A stretch of 64,000 bases of DNA from Tachypleus tridentatus (Eukaryota; Arthropoda; Merostomata; Xiphosura; Limulidae), in assembly GCF_004210375.1 (NCBI RefSeq), contig NC_134835.1, positions 66,680,447 through 66,744,446 on the forward strand, read 5' to 3'. A model generated the notes under the pieces. The model was not told the DNA's origin and ran no database searches. It saw only the letters and a program-made list of their open reading frames with translations. The translations under genes were made by a program, and so were the position numbers. Shown here piece after piece: positions 15,101 through 24,174 of this stretch (positions are counted from its first letter, which is position 1; each line of letters begins with the position of its first letter).

Positions 15101-18100
15101 TAATAATATTATAGAGAGTACATGTTTTAAGTACGTTTGTCGTGGTACTGTTATATAGAAGTATATGTTTCATATAGGTGCGTAGTAGTATTGTTATATA
15201 GAATGTATGTTTTATGTATATAAAAGTATATTTTATAAAAAAAATGTTATTTTATTAATCGGAAGTATATATTTTTTACATAGTAATATTTATCAGAGAG
15301 CATATATTTTTTTAAAAAATTTACACATTGAGTTATTTGTAATCTGTCCACCGCTGGAAATCGAAACCCTGATTTTCGCAATGTTATTCTTGAGACTTAC
15401 CAATAACGCAACGGAAGGACATTAGTGAAGGTGATTACAATTTATTATTTAAATGCTATAGATTTCCAACATATTGATTGACAATATTTTATTTTTACAG
15501 CCAGTCTTCAGGAAGCAGACAGTGAAGAATTGGTTGAGTTTTCTAACGTAAACGGTAAACCTATCGTTTCGGTAAAACACATTTTTAAAAAGGTTTGTGG
15601 CGACTTGTTTTATGTTAATAGCACAATTTTTGTCATATCGTAAAAGACAGTAAAACTGTTGCTAAAAATTGTAACGATTTAGAATAGTTGTTTTTTCTTG
15701 TATAAGTTTTACCCCTTTACGACTTTAAGTTTAACTAACTTGGTATCGGTCGGTTCTAAGCCAAGAATGTTTACAACTTAGTGGCTGGCGCAGTCAGCAA
15801 CAATATAAGACCAGCATGTTCGGTCACAGGGTTTCAAACTCGCGATCCAAGCGCCTAAGTCACCAGACTTTTGGAATGTACAACGTTGCTTAATTATTCA
15901 AAAATTTATATTATATTCTCAAGCTATACATGAACATATCTTACTTATTTTATTTTACCCTATCACTGCTGTGATGATTCCTTTTTACAAGAAACAAAAT
16001 AATCGAACGAGAAAACAAACATCAGAAGTTGTACATACTCAGTGTTTAAAAATAACTTTAAAATACTTACCCATTTAAAAGTATATTGCCTTGAGAAACT
16101 CCAATATTCACTATTTTCCAAGATATATATACATACAACTTTTTTTTTTTTTACCGAAGCTGTCATAATCTGAAAACTTATAGTATTTATAATAGAAGTA
16201 TTTATTTATAGGTAGAAATTTGGAAATTCACTTCAGGATCATCAGAACATGAAATCTATAAACTTATGCTAACAACAAATAATTTTTTATCACTGTAAGT
16301 ACAAACTTAGTGAGATAACTAGATTCAACTGAGGAGGTTTATAAAGAAGTTACCCTGGTTTTGACATGTCATTATGATCAAATACTATATCCGGTTACGA
16401 AAAAAAAATATTTTCGAAAAATACTTTTTTTTTTAGAAATCAAGTTATTGAAGCAATTCATTAACCGAACAAATAAACATAAGCATTAAATAAAGACTGG
16501 ATTATTTCAGGTACATTACGATGCAACAGACTTGGTTAAGAAGAATGTTGAAGATAAAACAAGAACTCTGACGTTAACCATGCAAAGATCCTGTTATCCT
16601 AGAATACGAGCGATTTTTTCTAGCGGTAAGTGTGTGTGTTTTCTTATTGCAAAGCCATGTTGGACTATCTGCAGACTAGTGGTATGTTTAAAGAGTCTGT
16701 TCTGTTCAATTTCGCGCAAGGCTCTCCAGGGCTATTTGCGCTGGTCGTACCTAATTAGAAGTGGAAGCCAAGTCCAAAAAATGAAGATAGTTGATAAAAC
16801 ATACATTTTGCTGATAACGTTTGAACGTTTCGGAAAAAATTTATTCCACCTTCAAAGAAATCTGATAATCGTGTTACGAAGATGATAATTGAATAAAATT
16901 ATAATAACATAATCATTCGTTTATCTAGTTATTAAGAACAGCAGTAAATGAACGGATAAAACAATGATTATATATATATATATATTACACAACTATCGTC
17001 AGGGTTACCAAAGGAGCTAAGCAGTTTTATACTTCTGTTTATCATAAAATAACTTTCACTGATCTCTACACTAATTTCAATAGTTTGGCTCAGCATGGCA
17101 TTCGACTCGTAATCTGAGGGTCGAGGGTTCGAATCCCCGTAGCACCAAACATACTCGCCCTTTCAGCCTTGGGGGTATTATAATGTGACGGCCAATCCCA
17201 CTATTTGTTGGTAAAAGAGTAGCCCAAGAGTTGGCGTTGGGTGGTGATGACTAGCTGCCTTCCCTCTAGTCTTACATTGTTAAATTAGGGACTTCTAGAG
17301 CAGATAGCCCTTGTGTAGCTTTGCGCGAAATTCAAAAACAAACATACAATTTCAATAGTTTTTATCTTTAACTTCTTCAAACGTATTTTGATTATACCAT
17401 TATCAAACAGAATGTTTAACCTTTGTTTCAGTTATTTTATTTTACACAAATACATTATTCATCTACATAAACACGTGTTAAGTAATGACAACCAACTGAT
17501 TTTTAACGAAAATTATACCCAATCTTCAAAACAATAAATTCCAACTATTAGCGAATGTACGTACTGTCCCTGTATTTCACCTAATTATTTAATCTTCCTT
17601 TTGCGGGTTCGCAATCTTAAAAATTAAAAAAAAAAACTCTCTTCCTTGATTAAAAAAAAAATTCTACCCTCAAATTCAGCTTAAAGTAATATACAGACCT
17701 AGCTTCTACATAAAACACTTGTTTCAGTACAAAGATCAAGTACCTAGACTCGTACTGACTTTAAGAGCACCTACAGTTGTGATACAAAACGTCATTCAAA
17801 AACTAGGGTCTGTGAACATTTAGGAGTATCTAACAGAACCAGTTTTCCATTACTTACACCCAGTCACTCTATTCGTTTTTTTCACATTCTGAAACCACAG
17901 GTCACAATATTTCATTTAACGATTTCTCTGTCATTACCACAGAATCTTCAGACCTTGAAATCTACATTAAAGAAAGTCAACGTATAACCAAAGACCGTGT
18001 GATTTACAAAGCTCTTTAGATTTGAAACTTTTCTCAATCCTCATATTTAAATCAGCTGTTGTGTAATATGTATGTAATCACTATTTTATACGTCCCTTTA

Positions 18101-21100
18101 CCGCTCATGACTACATTATTATATTGTACTTTTGTTAATAATTATCTCTGTAATACGATTTTCAGATATAGCTGAAAATGGAATAAGCTATTCAGAATCG
18201 TTCGAACCTTGTAAATAAAGTATTTGGCTTTTGATTAACCGTCTTCATTAATTTGTGGCATTTTGTTTTGTTTGTTTGTTTGGGAATTTCGCACAAAGCT
18301 ACTCGAGGGCTATCTGTGCTAGCCGTCCCTAATTTAGCAGTGTAAGACTAGAAGGAAGGCAGCTAGTCATCACCACCCACCGCCAACTCTTGGGCTATTC
18401 TTTTACCAACGAATAGTGGGATTGACCGTAACATTATACACCCCCACGGCTGGGAGGGCGAGCATGTTTAGCGCGACGCGGGCGCGAAATTTTGTTTTGT
18501 AAACACGTTTTCTCTGACCAATCAAGGACGTTTGATAGAATTGAAAATTATGAGAGACCTTGATAAAATTATGTTTTTTCTTAGTTTATATTGTAAGAAT
18601 TAATTTAATAACGAGCATTTTCACTAAACCAATGTATTTTTTTTTCTGCAAATACAATACTGATTTACATAGCTTTTTAACAAATACTAACTTCCGGATA
18701 TATTTTAAAAACAAGTCAGTCAGTTATACCTGGTTTTAATGTTATCCGTTTCTCTAAGGTAAAAACAGGATTTGTATGTAGTTTTATCAAGATTATTGTA
18801 ATTCAAAAGTGATTATAAAGTAAATCTCTGTTTAAATGGCTTTGTAGCTAATGTTTGTTGTTTTTGTTTCTAATTTCGCGCAAAGCTACTCGAGGGCTGT
18901 CTGCGCTAGCCATTCCTAATTTAGCAGTGTAAGACTAGAAGGAAGGCAGCTATTCATCACCACCCACTGCCAATTCTTGGACTACTCTTTTACCAACTAA
19001 TAGTGGGATTGATTGTCACATTATAACGCTCCCACGACTGAAAGGGCGAGCATGTTTGGTGCGACGGGGATTCGAACCTGCGATTCTCAGATTACGAGTC
19101 GAACTCCTTAACTCATCTGGTCATCTGTAGCTAATGAGTGATGCAGTTTTTAATAAGTAGGAAGTGGATTGAAGGATTTCATCAAAAACAAGTTGTACAT
19201 TGTTTTGGGGTGTCGGTAACAATATCAGGTGTTTGAATTACCCTACCCCCCTCTCCATCACGTCCCCATGCATAACAATTTGTGCATCCAAACTGAAAAA
19301 GATGTGATAAATTGTTGAAGCCGATTTAAATCAGTTTAATAAGATTTCTTTACATGAAATCGATTGATAATTAAAATAATTGCAATACTTGATTACGGTG
19401 TGATTTATAACGTGTTTTAGTTGCATAAATACGCAAGTAATCCTGTACCCGTAATAAGGTTTTATAAGGTAGTTATGAGCATTGGACTCTGCTTTCTACC
19501 ATATAATCCTAGGTTTTATCCCCTTTCCTTTTTAAGCTAATCTTCTGTTTTTACCACAATCTAACTTATAACCACTTTTATACCTCTTGTTTTAAGAATC
19601 TATAAGTAAATATCCTTATGTTAAGAAAACAAAGTGTTGACTTGTAAAAATATTTAAAAATAAAACAAAAAGTTTATTTCATCCAGAAAACCCGATTCCA
19701 TTCCTGAACAGTCCCCGAAGATCATCTATTCAGGTAATGTTTATAATTTTCTTTACTTAGTAACTAATTGTGGACAAGCTTACAACTTGTGACACCGTTA
19801 ACTAAACGATTGGTTTGGTTTTTGGAATTTCGCACAAAGCTACTCGAGGGCTATCTGTGCTAGCCGTCCCTAATTTTGCAGTGTAAGACTAGAGGGAAGG
19901 CAGCTAGTCATCACCACCCACCACCAATTCTTGGGCTACTCTTTTACCAACGAATAGTGGGATTGACCGTCACATTATACGCCCCCACGGCTGGGAGGGT
20001 GAGCATGTTTAGCGCGACGCGGGCGCGAACCCGCGACCCTCGGATTACGAGTCGCACGCCTTACGCGCTTGGCCATGCCAGGCCGCCGATGATGGAAGGA
20101 TTAGTCTAAGGGTTGGCTTTTGTAACGCAAAAATAGGATCATCCTTTTTATAAAATGTAATATATCCATAGTAATCAGATACTTTTGATCGAGATAGCTA
20201 ATAAATGGACGTAGATGTAATTTTTCACATGTAGAGAAAACAAAACAAAAATATTTCATCTTTTGCATTGATTTATATCTTTTCTTCATAAACTATTTTG
20301 AATATTGTGGACGTCTAACACTGTAACTAATAATTCAACAGTGACACTTACCAAGAGTCGTTGGAAGTCGCTCATGTACGAATTTCATATTTTTAAACAT
20401 ATAATTATGTTCCTTAGCCAATAGAAAATCACTAGTTATGATGTCGTTTGTTAAATATGAATTGTCATACGACATTCAAATCCATGTTAGTTTATAACTC
20501 AATGATACTTAACTTACAATTACGAATATAACTTTTAATTGTCTAAAATTAAATTACTTCTGTGCAACAACAGTAAAATTACCAGAAGCTAATTAAATAC
20601 TTTTCAGTTCCAACCTAAGGACGCCAAAAATACAAAAAATAAATTTAGTGGTGTCGTCTGCACTTTACATTTTAATATTTTAAATCAAATGTTGTTTTAT
20701 ATTTTATAAATTCTCGTCATCCATGGTTAAAATAATCTTATATTTTGATGCGTACATTTTTTATTACATGATGAAAGATTCGTTTTCTTATAGCAAAGCC
20801 ACATTGGGCTCTCTGCTGAGTCCATGGAGGGGAATCGAACCGCTGATTTTAGTATTGTAAATTCGACGACTTACCGCTGTACTATCGGGTGACGCGATGA
20901 AAAAGAAAACGCATTCTGTTTATTACACCAGAAATAAACAGTTTTTCTCTACGTTTAAATTACTGACATTAACGTGTCATGGAAAAAAAACAAACAACTA
21001 AATATCGCTGGATGGAAAGATCTCTCAGAATATTTTATAGCAATAATAAAATTTCATTAATAATAGATAGGAGACTACATGACTGTTTAATCAAGAGTGA

Positions 21101-23673
21101 CAGCTTCATGTTTATAACTAACTCGTATTAAACAGTTTACATTGAACTAACATACTTTTCGCTTTGAAGCACAATTCATAACTTTATTGCAGGAAAAGCT
21201 GTTTTTATACTTTACTTACTTAGCTAGTGGGACGCTCACTCCAGACTGAAAAAAACTTTATTATGAGACTTCACTGATTTACTTTGTGGTACGCTTACTC
21301 TAAACTTATAAAAACTGTTTATTGGACTTCACAGATTAACCGAGTGTGACACTTAATTCAGATTGATAAAACCTTTTACTAAACTTCACTGATTAACTTA
21401 GTGGTACACTTACCTCAAATTGATAGAAACTGTTTATTAGCCTTCACTAGTCAACTGAGTGGGACACTTACTTCAGATTGAACTAAAGCTATTTATTGTA
21501 TTTCACCAATTTTCTCCATTAGTCCTGACCACATTGTGGATTGATATTTTGTTTTGTTAATCCAGGAAAACATGCTGTTACCAGAGAGGACAGTAACTGA
21601 TTCTCTTCATTCAGCTCTCTCTTCAATTTTGAATCTTGCCAGCACCGAAGATCCTCCACATCTAATTCTGTGTGTGCGGCCACAGAAGAAAGAACTGACT
21701 AGCGACTATGACAGTAAATCTGTCCAAATCCAAATATATGGTCTCAATGTTCTAGAAACAATCCTTATCCGCCAGTTTGGATTTGCTCGGCGTATTCCGT
21801 TCGTCGATTTTCTCAATCGGTATGCTATTGTTTTGTTTTTTCATAGACAAGATTGAAACATCTAAATAATGATAAATGTTAAAATAATATGATTATATTC
21901 AATTCTAAGAAATAATATGTGTAATCCAAAATACCAATCGATGTTTTAATGGATAATGGCAAAGAAAACTGTGAAACTCATATTGTGTTTTTAACCTATG
22001 ACTTCTGTTATTCTGTTAGCGTGGGAAAAACTCTCAAGTTTGGCTTGTTTTTTATCCCAGATATTCTCTAAAAGTCTGTTAAAATTCACAATGAACTATT
22101 TTATTACATATGTGTTAGATATCAGTATCTGGCTTTTGATTTTAACGAGAACGTTGAGTTAACCAAGGAAAACTGTCGTCTGCTGCTACTTCGACTTAAG
22201 ATGGACGGATGGACCCTAGGGAAAAAAAAGGTTGGTGAAATCCTTTTACCTTTCCATAAGCTTATAATTTCCTCAGTAGAGACTGACGTGAGAAAAGTGT
22301 AAAAGTCAGAGAAGAAAGTTTATTTCTCAAGTTTCATCATCCATTCTCTTAAAAATTGATCTAAAGAGCTTTGAGCTTGAACTTTGAATTGTACAATTTT
22401 AATTGACTTTATCTAGAATAATTACCACAAGATCCCTCACGTCTACTTGACTTTCTAAAGCAAGATAACATTAAAATTATTTGTGCACTGCTTGTCTCTC
22501 TGGAGTGTGATAACACTAAACGTCTCCCCACATATCTTGACTTTCTAGAGAATAGTACGACTACTAAAATCCGATTGCCCTACTTGTCTTTCTGGAATAT
22601 GAAAACACTAACAGTACCCGGCCAGGTGGTTTAAACACTCGACTCGTAATTTGAGGGTCGTGGGTTCGAATCCCCGTCGCACCAAACATGCTCGCCTTTT
22701 CAACCGTGGGGGCGTTATAAAATGGTGTCCAATCCCATTATTCATTGGTACAATAGTAGCTCAAGAGCTGGCGGTGGATGGTGATGACTAGCTGCCTTCC
22801 CTCTAGTCTTACACTGGAAAATTAGGGATGGCTAGCGCAGTCAACACTCGTGTAGTTTTGCGCAAAATTCAAAATAAACCAAATTATAAATAAGAGTACT
22901 CGTACATTTGTTTACATTTTAAAGAATAGTAATACTAAGAACCCCGTGTACTGCATGATATTCCTGAACGTGATAACACTAAAAGTCTCCCCGCAGCTCT
23001 TGACTTTTTGAGAATAATAATATTATTACTCCGAACACTGCTTAACGTTCTGATGTATGATAACACTAAAAAGTCCCGTACACTTCTTGATTTTAAAAAG
23101 AATAATAATAGTAAACACCTCGTGCACCTTTTTCTAACTTTTTGGAGCATGATAAAACTAAAACCTGGAAGCAATGTTTTTCGGACTTACTTTAATTTAC
23201 ATCACAAAAATCAATCATTTTTCATATTGTGAACACACATATAAGGAAAAATAAAACTTAACTGATAAGCGTATAAATAATACACATTATGAGAAGACAC
23301 AAGTGTTGTAACTTTTACAAAAAAAAATCCAGAACTGGAAATAATGCAATCCAATACCTTATTCAGGATTTTTAATTATTTTCTGACATCACACGATGAT
23401 TAAAATATAATAATGAATTAGACAAATAGTAAATACTGGCTGCTATTGTCAGTTTATACGGCATTATTTGTGACAAACAAAACATTAAAACTCTGAAAGA
23501 GTAAAATATTCGTTATTTTAAGGTTGTTTGTCTTGCAGGTGTTCCTGAAGTATTACTCAGAGGAGTATCTCTCACGTATTTATGAAACCCACATCAAAAA
23601 GATCGTCAAGATTCAGGCCATTGCAAGGAAATACATCGTCAAAGTTCGCCAGTCAAAGACCCAAACACGCTAG
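3..23673 (+). CDS. Unconventional myosin heavy chain, divergent motor, 3' part of gene (18 coding exons)
   Basis: Gene-level entry; exons are listed separately. Joined exons give about 744 residues: the end of an N-terminal region, an almost complete myosin motor, one IQ motif, then a stop. Seen: HTFAGDVLLTLNP, PHVFAVADRAY, P-loop GVSGSGKS, switch I NSSHF, ERNFHVFYYF, switch II DSPGFE, actin-side HLILCVRP, converter GWTLGKKKVFLKYY and IQ motif IQAIARKYIVKVR. Myosins bind actin and hydrolyse ATP. Here the usual GESGAGKT, NxxSSRFGK and DIxGFE are all altered, so ATPase activity is doubtful. The stretch between the LAAILLLG helix and the RDVYARAMYLRLF helix is also shorter than in most myosins. 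By motif it sits nearest classes III and XVI (inference); the arthropod-specific classes and XVIII-like are alternatives. Exon phases agree at every junction except 13 to 14, which needs one extra base. The start codon lies upstream of the window. Confidence 0.9.
300..450 (-). repeat. tRNA-like SINE remnant (CCCACAACGGGTATCAAAAC type)
   Basis: GGGCTATCCATGCTCTGCCC, then CACAACGGGTATCAAAACC, GTGTAAGTCCGCAGCCATAC and TGCCACTGGG. Similar remnants lie at 3735-3845, 9935-9995, 10690-10795 and 38590-38655 (reverse) and 5228-5335 and 27812-27912 (forward). Confidence 0.55.
1119..1235 (+). CDS. Myosin exon 2: first motor strands
   Basis: Flanked by TACTATAG and GTAAAC; 117 nt, phase 0-0. Encodes VVLENLEQRYKKGEIHTFAG then DVLLTLNPGKVFPLYGDQ, the standard opening of a myosin head (usually I.TYxGxxLxAxNPF). 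The Phe after NP is Gly here. Confidence 0.9.
2050..2290. repeat. Diverged minisatellite, 59-bp period, myosin intron 2
   Basis: TTTCTGTTCTGG-like unit starts at 2050, 2109, 2168 and 2227, each 59 bp apart, with a degenerate fifth near 2280. Units share a TTAATATAT... middle and an AAGCATAAGTACCG-like end. A (TA)n run sits inside the first unit. Confidence 0.75.
3002..3106 (+). CDS. Myosin exon 3: PHxFAxADxAY segment
   Basis: Acceptor CTCGGACATAG, donor GTAAGA; 105 nt, phase 0-0. Encodes RSDNSPHVFAVADRAYQQML, the conserved helix just before the P-loop. It is too short to show as a long ORF and was found by phase and motif. Confidence 0.88.
3163..3269 (-). repeat. SINE family 2 fragment
   Basis: AGCAAAGCCACATTGAGCTA then TCTGCTGTGTCC and GAGGGGAATCGAACC (box B reversed). 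Immediately follows myosin exon 3. Other copies or fragments of this second tRNA-like family lie near 11912-11968, 15327-15415, 16629-16690, 20786-20893, 28651-28758, 34672-34740 (all reverse) and 44486-44563 (forward). Confidence 0.65.
4593..4676 (+). CDS. Myosin exon 4: P-loop
   Basis: Acceptor TTCATTTATAG, donor GTAAGT; 84 nt, phase 0-0. Encodes AVILSGVSGSGKS then FCTHQVVRHLAYLGA. The invariant Lys is present. The Glu of GESGAGKT is Val and the final Thr is Ser. Confidence 0.92.
6240..6390 (+). CDS. Myosin exon 5: LExFGNAxT and switch I
   Basis: Acceptor TTTTTGTTTCAG, donor GTAAGA; 151 nt, ending in phase 1. Encodes PLLDTLGNAYTSTNPNSSHF then VKILEITFTKTGKITG. The switch I Arg (NSSRFGK) is His and the following Gly is Val. 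Confidence 0.92.
6668..6914 (+). mobile_element. tRNA-derived SINE, family 1 (myosin intron 5)
   Basis: tRNA-like head (GGCCAGGTGG..., box B GGTTCGTATCC), family middle (TCGTTGGTAAAAGAG, CTGCCTTCCCTC), tail GCGCGAAATTCAAAACAAAC. The start is slightly truncated. Confidence 0.88.
7955..8236 (+). mobile_element. tRNA-derived SINE, family 1, intact with 14-bp TSD
   Basis: Full-length head GGCCCGGCATGGCCAAGCG through to the tail. Flanked by perfect direct repeats ACCTACCTGTGAAA at 7941-7954 and 8237-8250, the target-site duplication of a recent LINE-driven insertion. Confidence 0.95.
9117..9168 (+). CDS. Myosin exon 6: LLExxR segment
   Basis: Acceptor TTTTGCAG, donor GTGAGT; 52 nt, phases 1 to 2. 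Encodes (A)ILFTFLLEARRLTDIP(K), the counterpart of YLLEKSRV in other myosins. Its phase exactly links exons 5 and 7. Confidence 0.85.
9414..9606 (+). CDS. Myosin exon 7: GERNFHVFY segment
   Basis: Acceptor TTTCTTTCAG, donor GTAGGC; 193 nt, phases 2 to 0. Encodes KGERNFHVFYYFYEGL, then a loop and EGYQQFWKALTSLAFTEE. GERNFHxFY is among the most conserved myosin strings. Confidence 0.93.
10315..10387 (+). CDS. Myosin exon 8: VLAAILLLG helix
   Basis: Acceptor GTCTTAATAG, donor GTAAGT; 73 nt, phases 0 to 1. Encodes EIFAIQKVLAAILLLGETEI, equal to the VLAAILHLGN segment of other heads. Confidence 0.88.
11095..11251 (+). CDS. Myosin exon 9: ARAMYLRLFSWIV helix
   Basis: Acceptor TTTATTTTAG, donor GTAAGT; 157 nt, phases 1 to 2. 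Encodes AFKLLGAQSSELENTL, then NARDVYARAMYLRLFSWIVA, the relay-side helix. About 20-30 residues normally found before the ARD motif are absent, either a real deletion or an unseen in-phase exon in the 700-bp intron before it. Confidence 0.9.
12082..12223 (+). CDS. Myosin exon 10: switch II and relay
   Basis: Preceded by a long T-tract and AG; donor GTAAAA; 142 nt, phases 2 to 0. Encodes DVYSVTVIDSPGFED, then SLRELCANVISDNLQNYIQQ. The usual DIxGFE is DSPGFE: Asp, Gly and Glu are kept, with Ser-Pro inserted in the Ile-x positions. Confidence 0.92.
12353..12533. mobile_element. Penelope-type terminal repeats in hairpin arrangement
   Basis: Two near-perfect 55-bp arms (12387-12441 and 12479-12533) in inverted orientation, separated by 37 bp containing CGTTTCGACCTTCTTCG and CCTGACGATGACC. 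The outer string AATCAGTGATG...CCCACTTGTAGAGAAA and the arms match the ends of the GIY-YIG element at 34768-35808. Read as a solo or collapsed terminal-repeat pair in myosin intron 10. Confidence 0.75.
12942..13101 (+). CDS. Myosin exon 11
   Basis: Acceptor TTTCTTTGTAG, donor GTGAGT; 160 nt, phases 0 to 1. Encodes EEYGEEGVTVPFNLEG, then GQGLLTAISKATQYQRKGES, corresponding to the EYxxEGIxW...G.LALLDEE stretch of other motors, with the acidic DEE lost. Confidence 0.85.
13420..13692 (+). mobile_element. tRNA-derived SINE, family 1 (myosin intron 11)
   Basis: Head, middle and CAAACAAACAAA tail are all recognisable. More substitutions than the 7955 copy, including in box B. Confidence 0.88.
14980..15240. 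repeat. Diverged minisatellite, about 43-bp period, myosin intron 11
   Basis: Five to six units of the form TTTATGTAGGTGTGTAGTA followed by ATATTATATAGGGGTATA, starting near 14990, 15041, 15084, 15125, 15168 and 15210. Weaker related units (TTTTATGAGCGTGTATTATT) occur upstream from about 14060. Confidence 0.65.
15501..15592 (+). CDS. Myosin exon 12
   Basis: Acceptor TTTTTACAG, donor GTTTGT; 92 nt, phases 1 to 0. Encodes ASLQEADSEELVEFSNVN, then KPIVSVKHIFKK, the poorly conserved upper-50K region. Assigned mainly by phase and position. Confidence 0.65.
16212..16294 (+). CDS. Myosin exon 13 (frame breaks at its end)
   Basis: Acceptor TTATTTATAG, donor GTAAGT; 83 nt. Only one of three frames is open, and it ends in phase 2, while exon 14 needs phase 0. 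One more T in the six-T run at 16283-16288 would restore the frame and give a typical FxIxHY myosin motif across the junction. Either a base is missing from the assembly or this allele is frameshifted. Confidence 0.7.
16511..16625 (+). CDS. Myosin exon 14: HY...KN segment
   Basis: Acceptor GATTATTTCAG, donor GTAAGT; 115 nt, phases 0 to 1. Encodes VHYDATDLVKKNVED, equal to HYAGxVxYxxxGFLEKNxD, then the helix ending RIRAIFSS. In the frame carried over literally from exon 13 a stop appears after about 20 codons. Confidence 0.88.
17087..17347 (+). mobile_element. tRNA-derived SINE, family 1, with 14-bp TSD
   Basis: Flanked by AATTTCAATAGTTT at 17073-17086 and 17348-17361. The head has a short internal deletion after GGCATGG; box B GGTTCGAATCC is intact. 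Confidence 0.93.
18272..18488 (-). mobile_element. tRNA-derived SINE, family 1, 5'-truncated, 12-bp TSD
   Basis: Reverse-oriented copy missing most of the tRNA head but flanked by ATTTTGTTTTGT at 18260-18271 and 18489-18500. The truncation therefore happened at insertion, as expected for target-primed reverse transcription. Confidence 0.88.
18854..19125 (-). mobile_element. tRNA-derived SINE, family 1, full length, 11-bp TSD
   Basis: Reverse copy with box B GGATTCGAACC. Flanked by TGTAGCTAATG at 18843-18853 and 19126-19136. Confidence 0.93.
19687..19733 (+). CDS. Myosin exon 15: loop 2 microexon
   Basis: Acceptor TTTCATCCAG, donor GTAATG; 47 nt, phases 1 to 0. Encodes ENPIPFLNSPRRSSIQ, a basic, Ser-rich loop where loop 2 (actin contact) lies. 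Supported by phase on both sides. RRSS is a possible kinase site (inference). Confidence 0.7.
19812..20084 (-). mobile_element. tRNA-derived SINE, family 1, near-consensus
   Basis: Reverse copy, highly similar to the 7955 element (GGGCGCGAACCCGCGACCC, CTTGGCCATGCCAGGCC). It lies between myosin exons 15 and 16. No clear TSD seen. Confidence 0.92.
20786..20893 (-). repeat. SINE family 2 copy, best preserved
   Basis: TTATAGCAAAGCCACATTGG, CTCTGCTGAGTCC and GGGGAATCGAACC, followed by a TTAGTATTGTAAATTCGACG anticodon-arm-like stretch and ACTTACCGCTGTACTA. Read in reverse it has a tRNA-like A box and B box. Confidence 0.7.
21190..21525. repeat. Diverged minisatellite, 58-bp period, just before myosin exon 16
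   Basis: The motif TTCACTGATTAACTTAGTGG recurs at about 21271, 21329, 21386, 21444 and 21503, spaced 57-59 bp. It ends about 40 bp before the exon 16 acceptor. Confidence 0.75.
21566..21819 (+). CDS. Myosin exon 16: lower 50K and SH1-like helix
   Basis: Acceptor GTTAATCCAG, donor GTATGC; 254 nt, phases 0 to 2. Encodes TVTDSLHSALSSIL, PPHLILCVRPQKKE, QIQIYGLNVLETILIRQFGF and RRIPFVDFLNR. These match PHFIRCIKPN, QLRxxGVLETIRIRxxGYxxR and FxxFLxRY. Confidence 0.95.
22119..22230 (+). CDS. Myosin exon 17: converter
   Basis: Acceptor ATGTGTTAG, donor GTTGGT; 112 nt, phases 2 to 0. Encodes RYQYLAFDFNENVELTKENC, then LLLLRLKMDGWTLGKKK, ending at the start of the GxTKVFLR converter motif. Confidence 0.93.
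22390..23175. repeat. Minisatellite of about 65 bp, split by a SINE, myosin intron 17
   Basis: Units contain GATAACACTAAA, CTTGACTTT and GAATAATA at roughly 60-70-bp spacing, both before (22390-22615) and after (22920-23175) the SINE at 22616. The array therefore predates that insertion. Confidence 0.6.
22616..22880 (+). mobile_element. tRNA-derived SINE, family 1, inserted in a minisatellite
   Basis: Head ACCCGGCCAGGTGG, box B GGTTCGAATCC, tail CAAAATTCAAAATAAACC. It splits the approximately 65-bp tandem array of myosin intron 17. Confidence 0.9.
23539..23673 (+). CDS. Myosin exon 18: converter end, IQ motif, stop
   Basis: Acceptor GTCTTGCAG; reads VFLKYYSEEYLSRIYETHIK, then IVKIQAIARKYIVKVRQSKT, and stops at TAG 23671-23673. 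One IQ motif (IQxxxRxxxxxxR) for a light chain or calmodulin. No coiled coil, FERM, SH3 or other tail follows in this exon. Confidence 0.95.
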   Translation: MFLKYYSEEYLSRIYETHIKKIVKIQAIARKYIVKVRQSKTQTR

Positions 23674-23909
23674 TTGTACTGTGTAGCTACAGTTGCACCG
23701 TTTTCTTAGTTTCTACTTAAATGATTGAAACTTCATGTCTTTATTTGAATTTACATACTTTGTGAAATGAAATTTAGCATTTGTTTCAAAAGATTTGAAA
23801 TTTGAGGTTTACGCCTGTTTTTAGTATTATCTTATAAATCTGACAGTACTAACAAATATGAATCAGGCAATACTAAATATATAACTTAATGGTTTATCAT
23901 AGAATATAT

Positions 23910-24028
23910 AATAAACATATTTATATTATGTGCATTACTAATATTGTCGTTAGCTTTTCATGTAGTGCTAAGAAGAAGATTGAAGTAATTGTGTGTAATG
24001 TGTAATTTTTATGTTAATGAGTAATAAA
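23910..24028 (+). terminator. Candidate poly(A) signals of the myosin gene
   Basis: AATAAA occurs at 23910 and 24023, and again near 24142, within 500 bp of the stop codon. Which one is used cannot be told from sequence. Confidence 0.45.
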
Positions 24029-24174
24029 TTAGGCTTAATTATGCAGTTAATGGTAAAACTACCTAGATTTAAACTGTTTTTTTTCAGTACCTAATGTTAT
24101 AGTTTGAAATGAAACAAAGCACTTATGGTGGCAGTGACTTTGAAATAAAAGTACAGTAAATACAGTAAGTGTAT

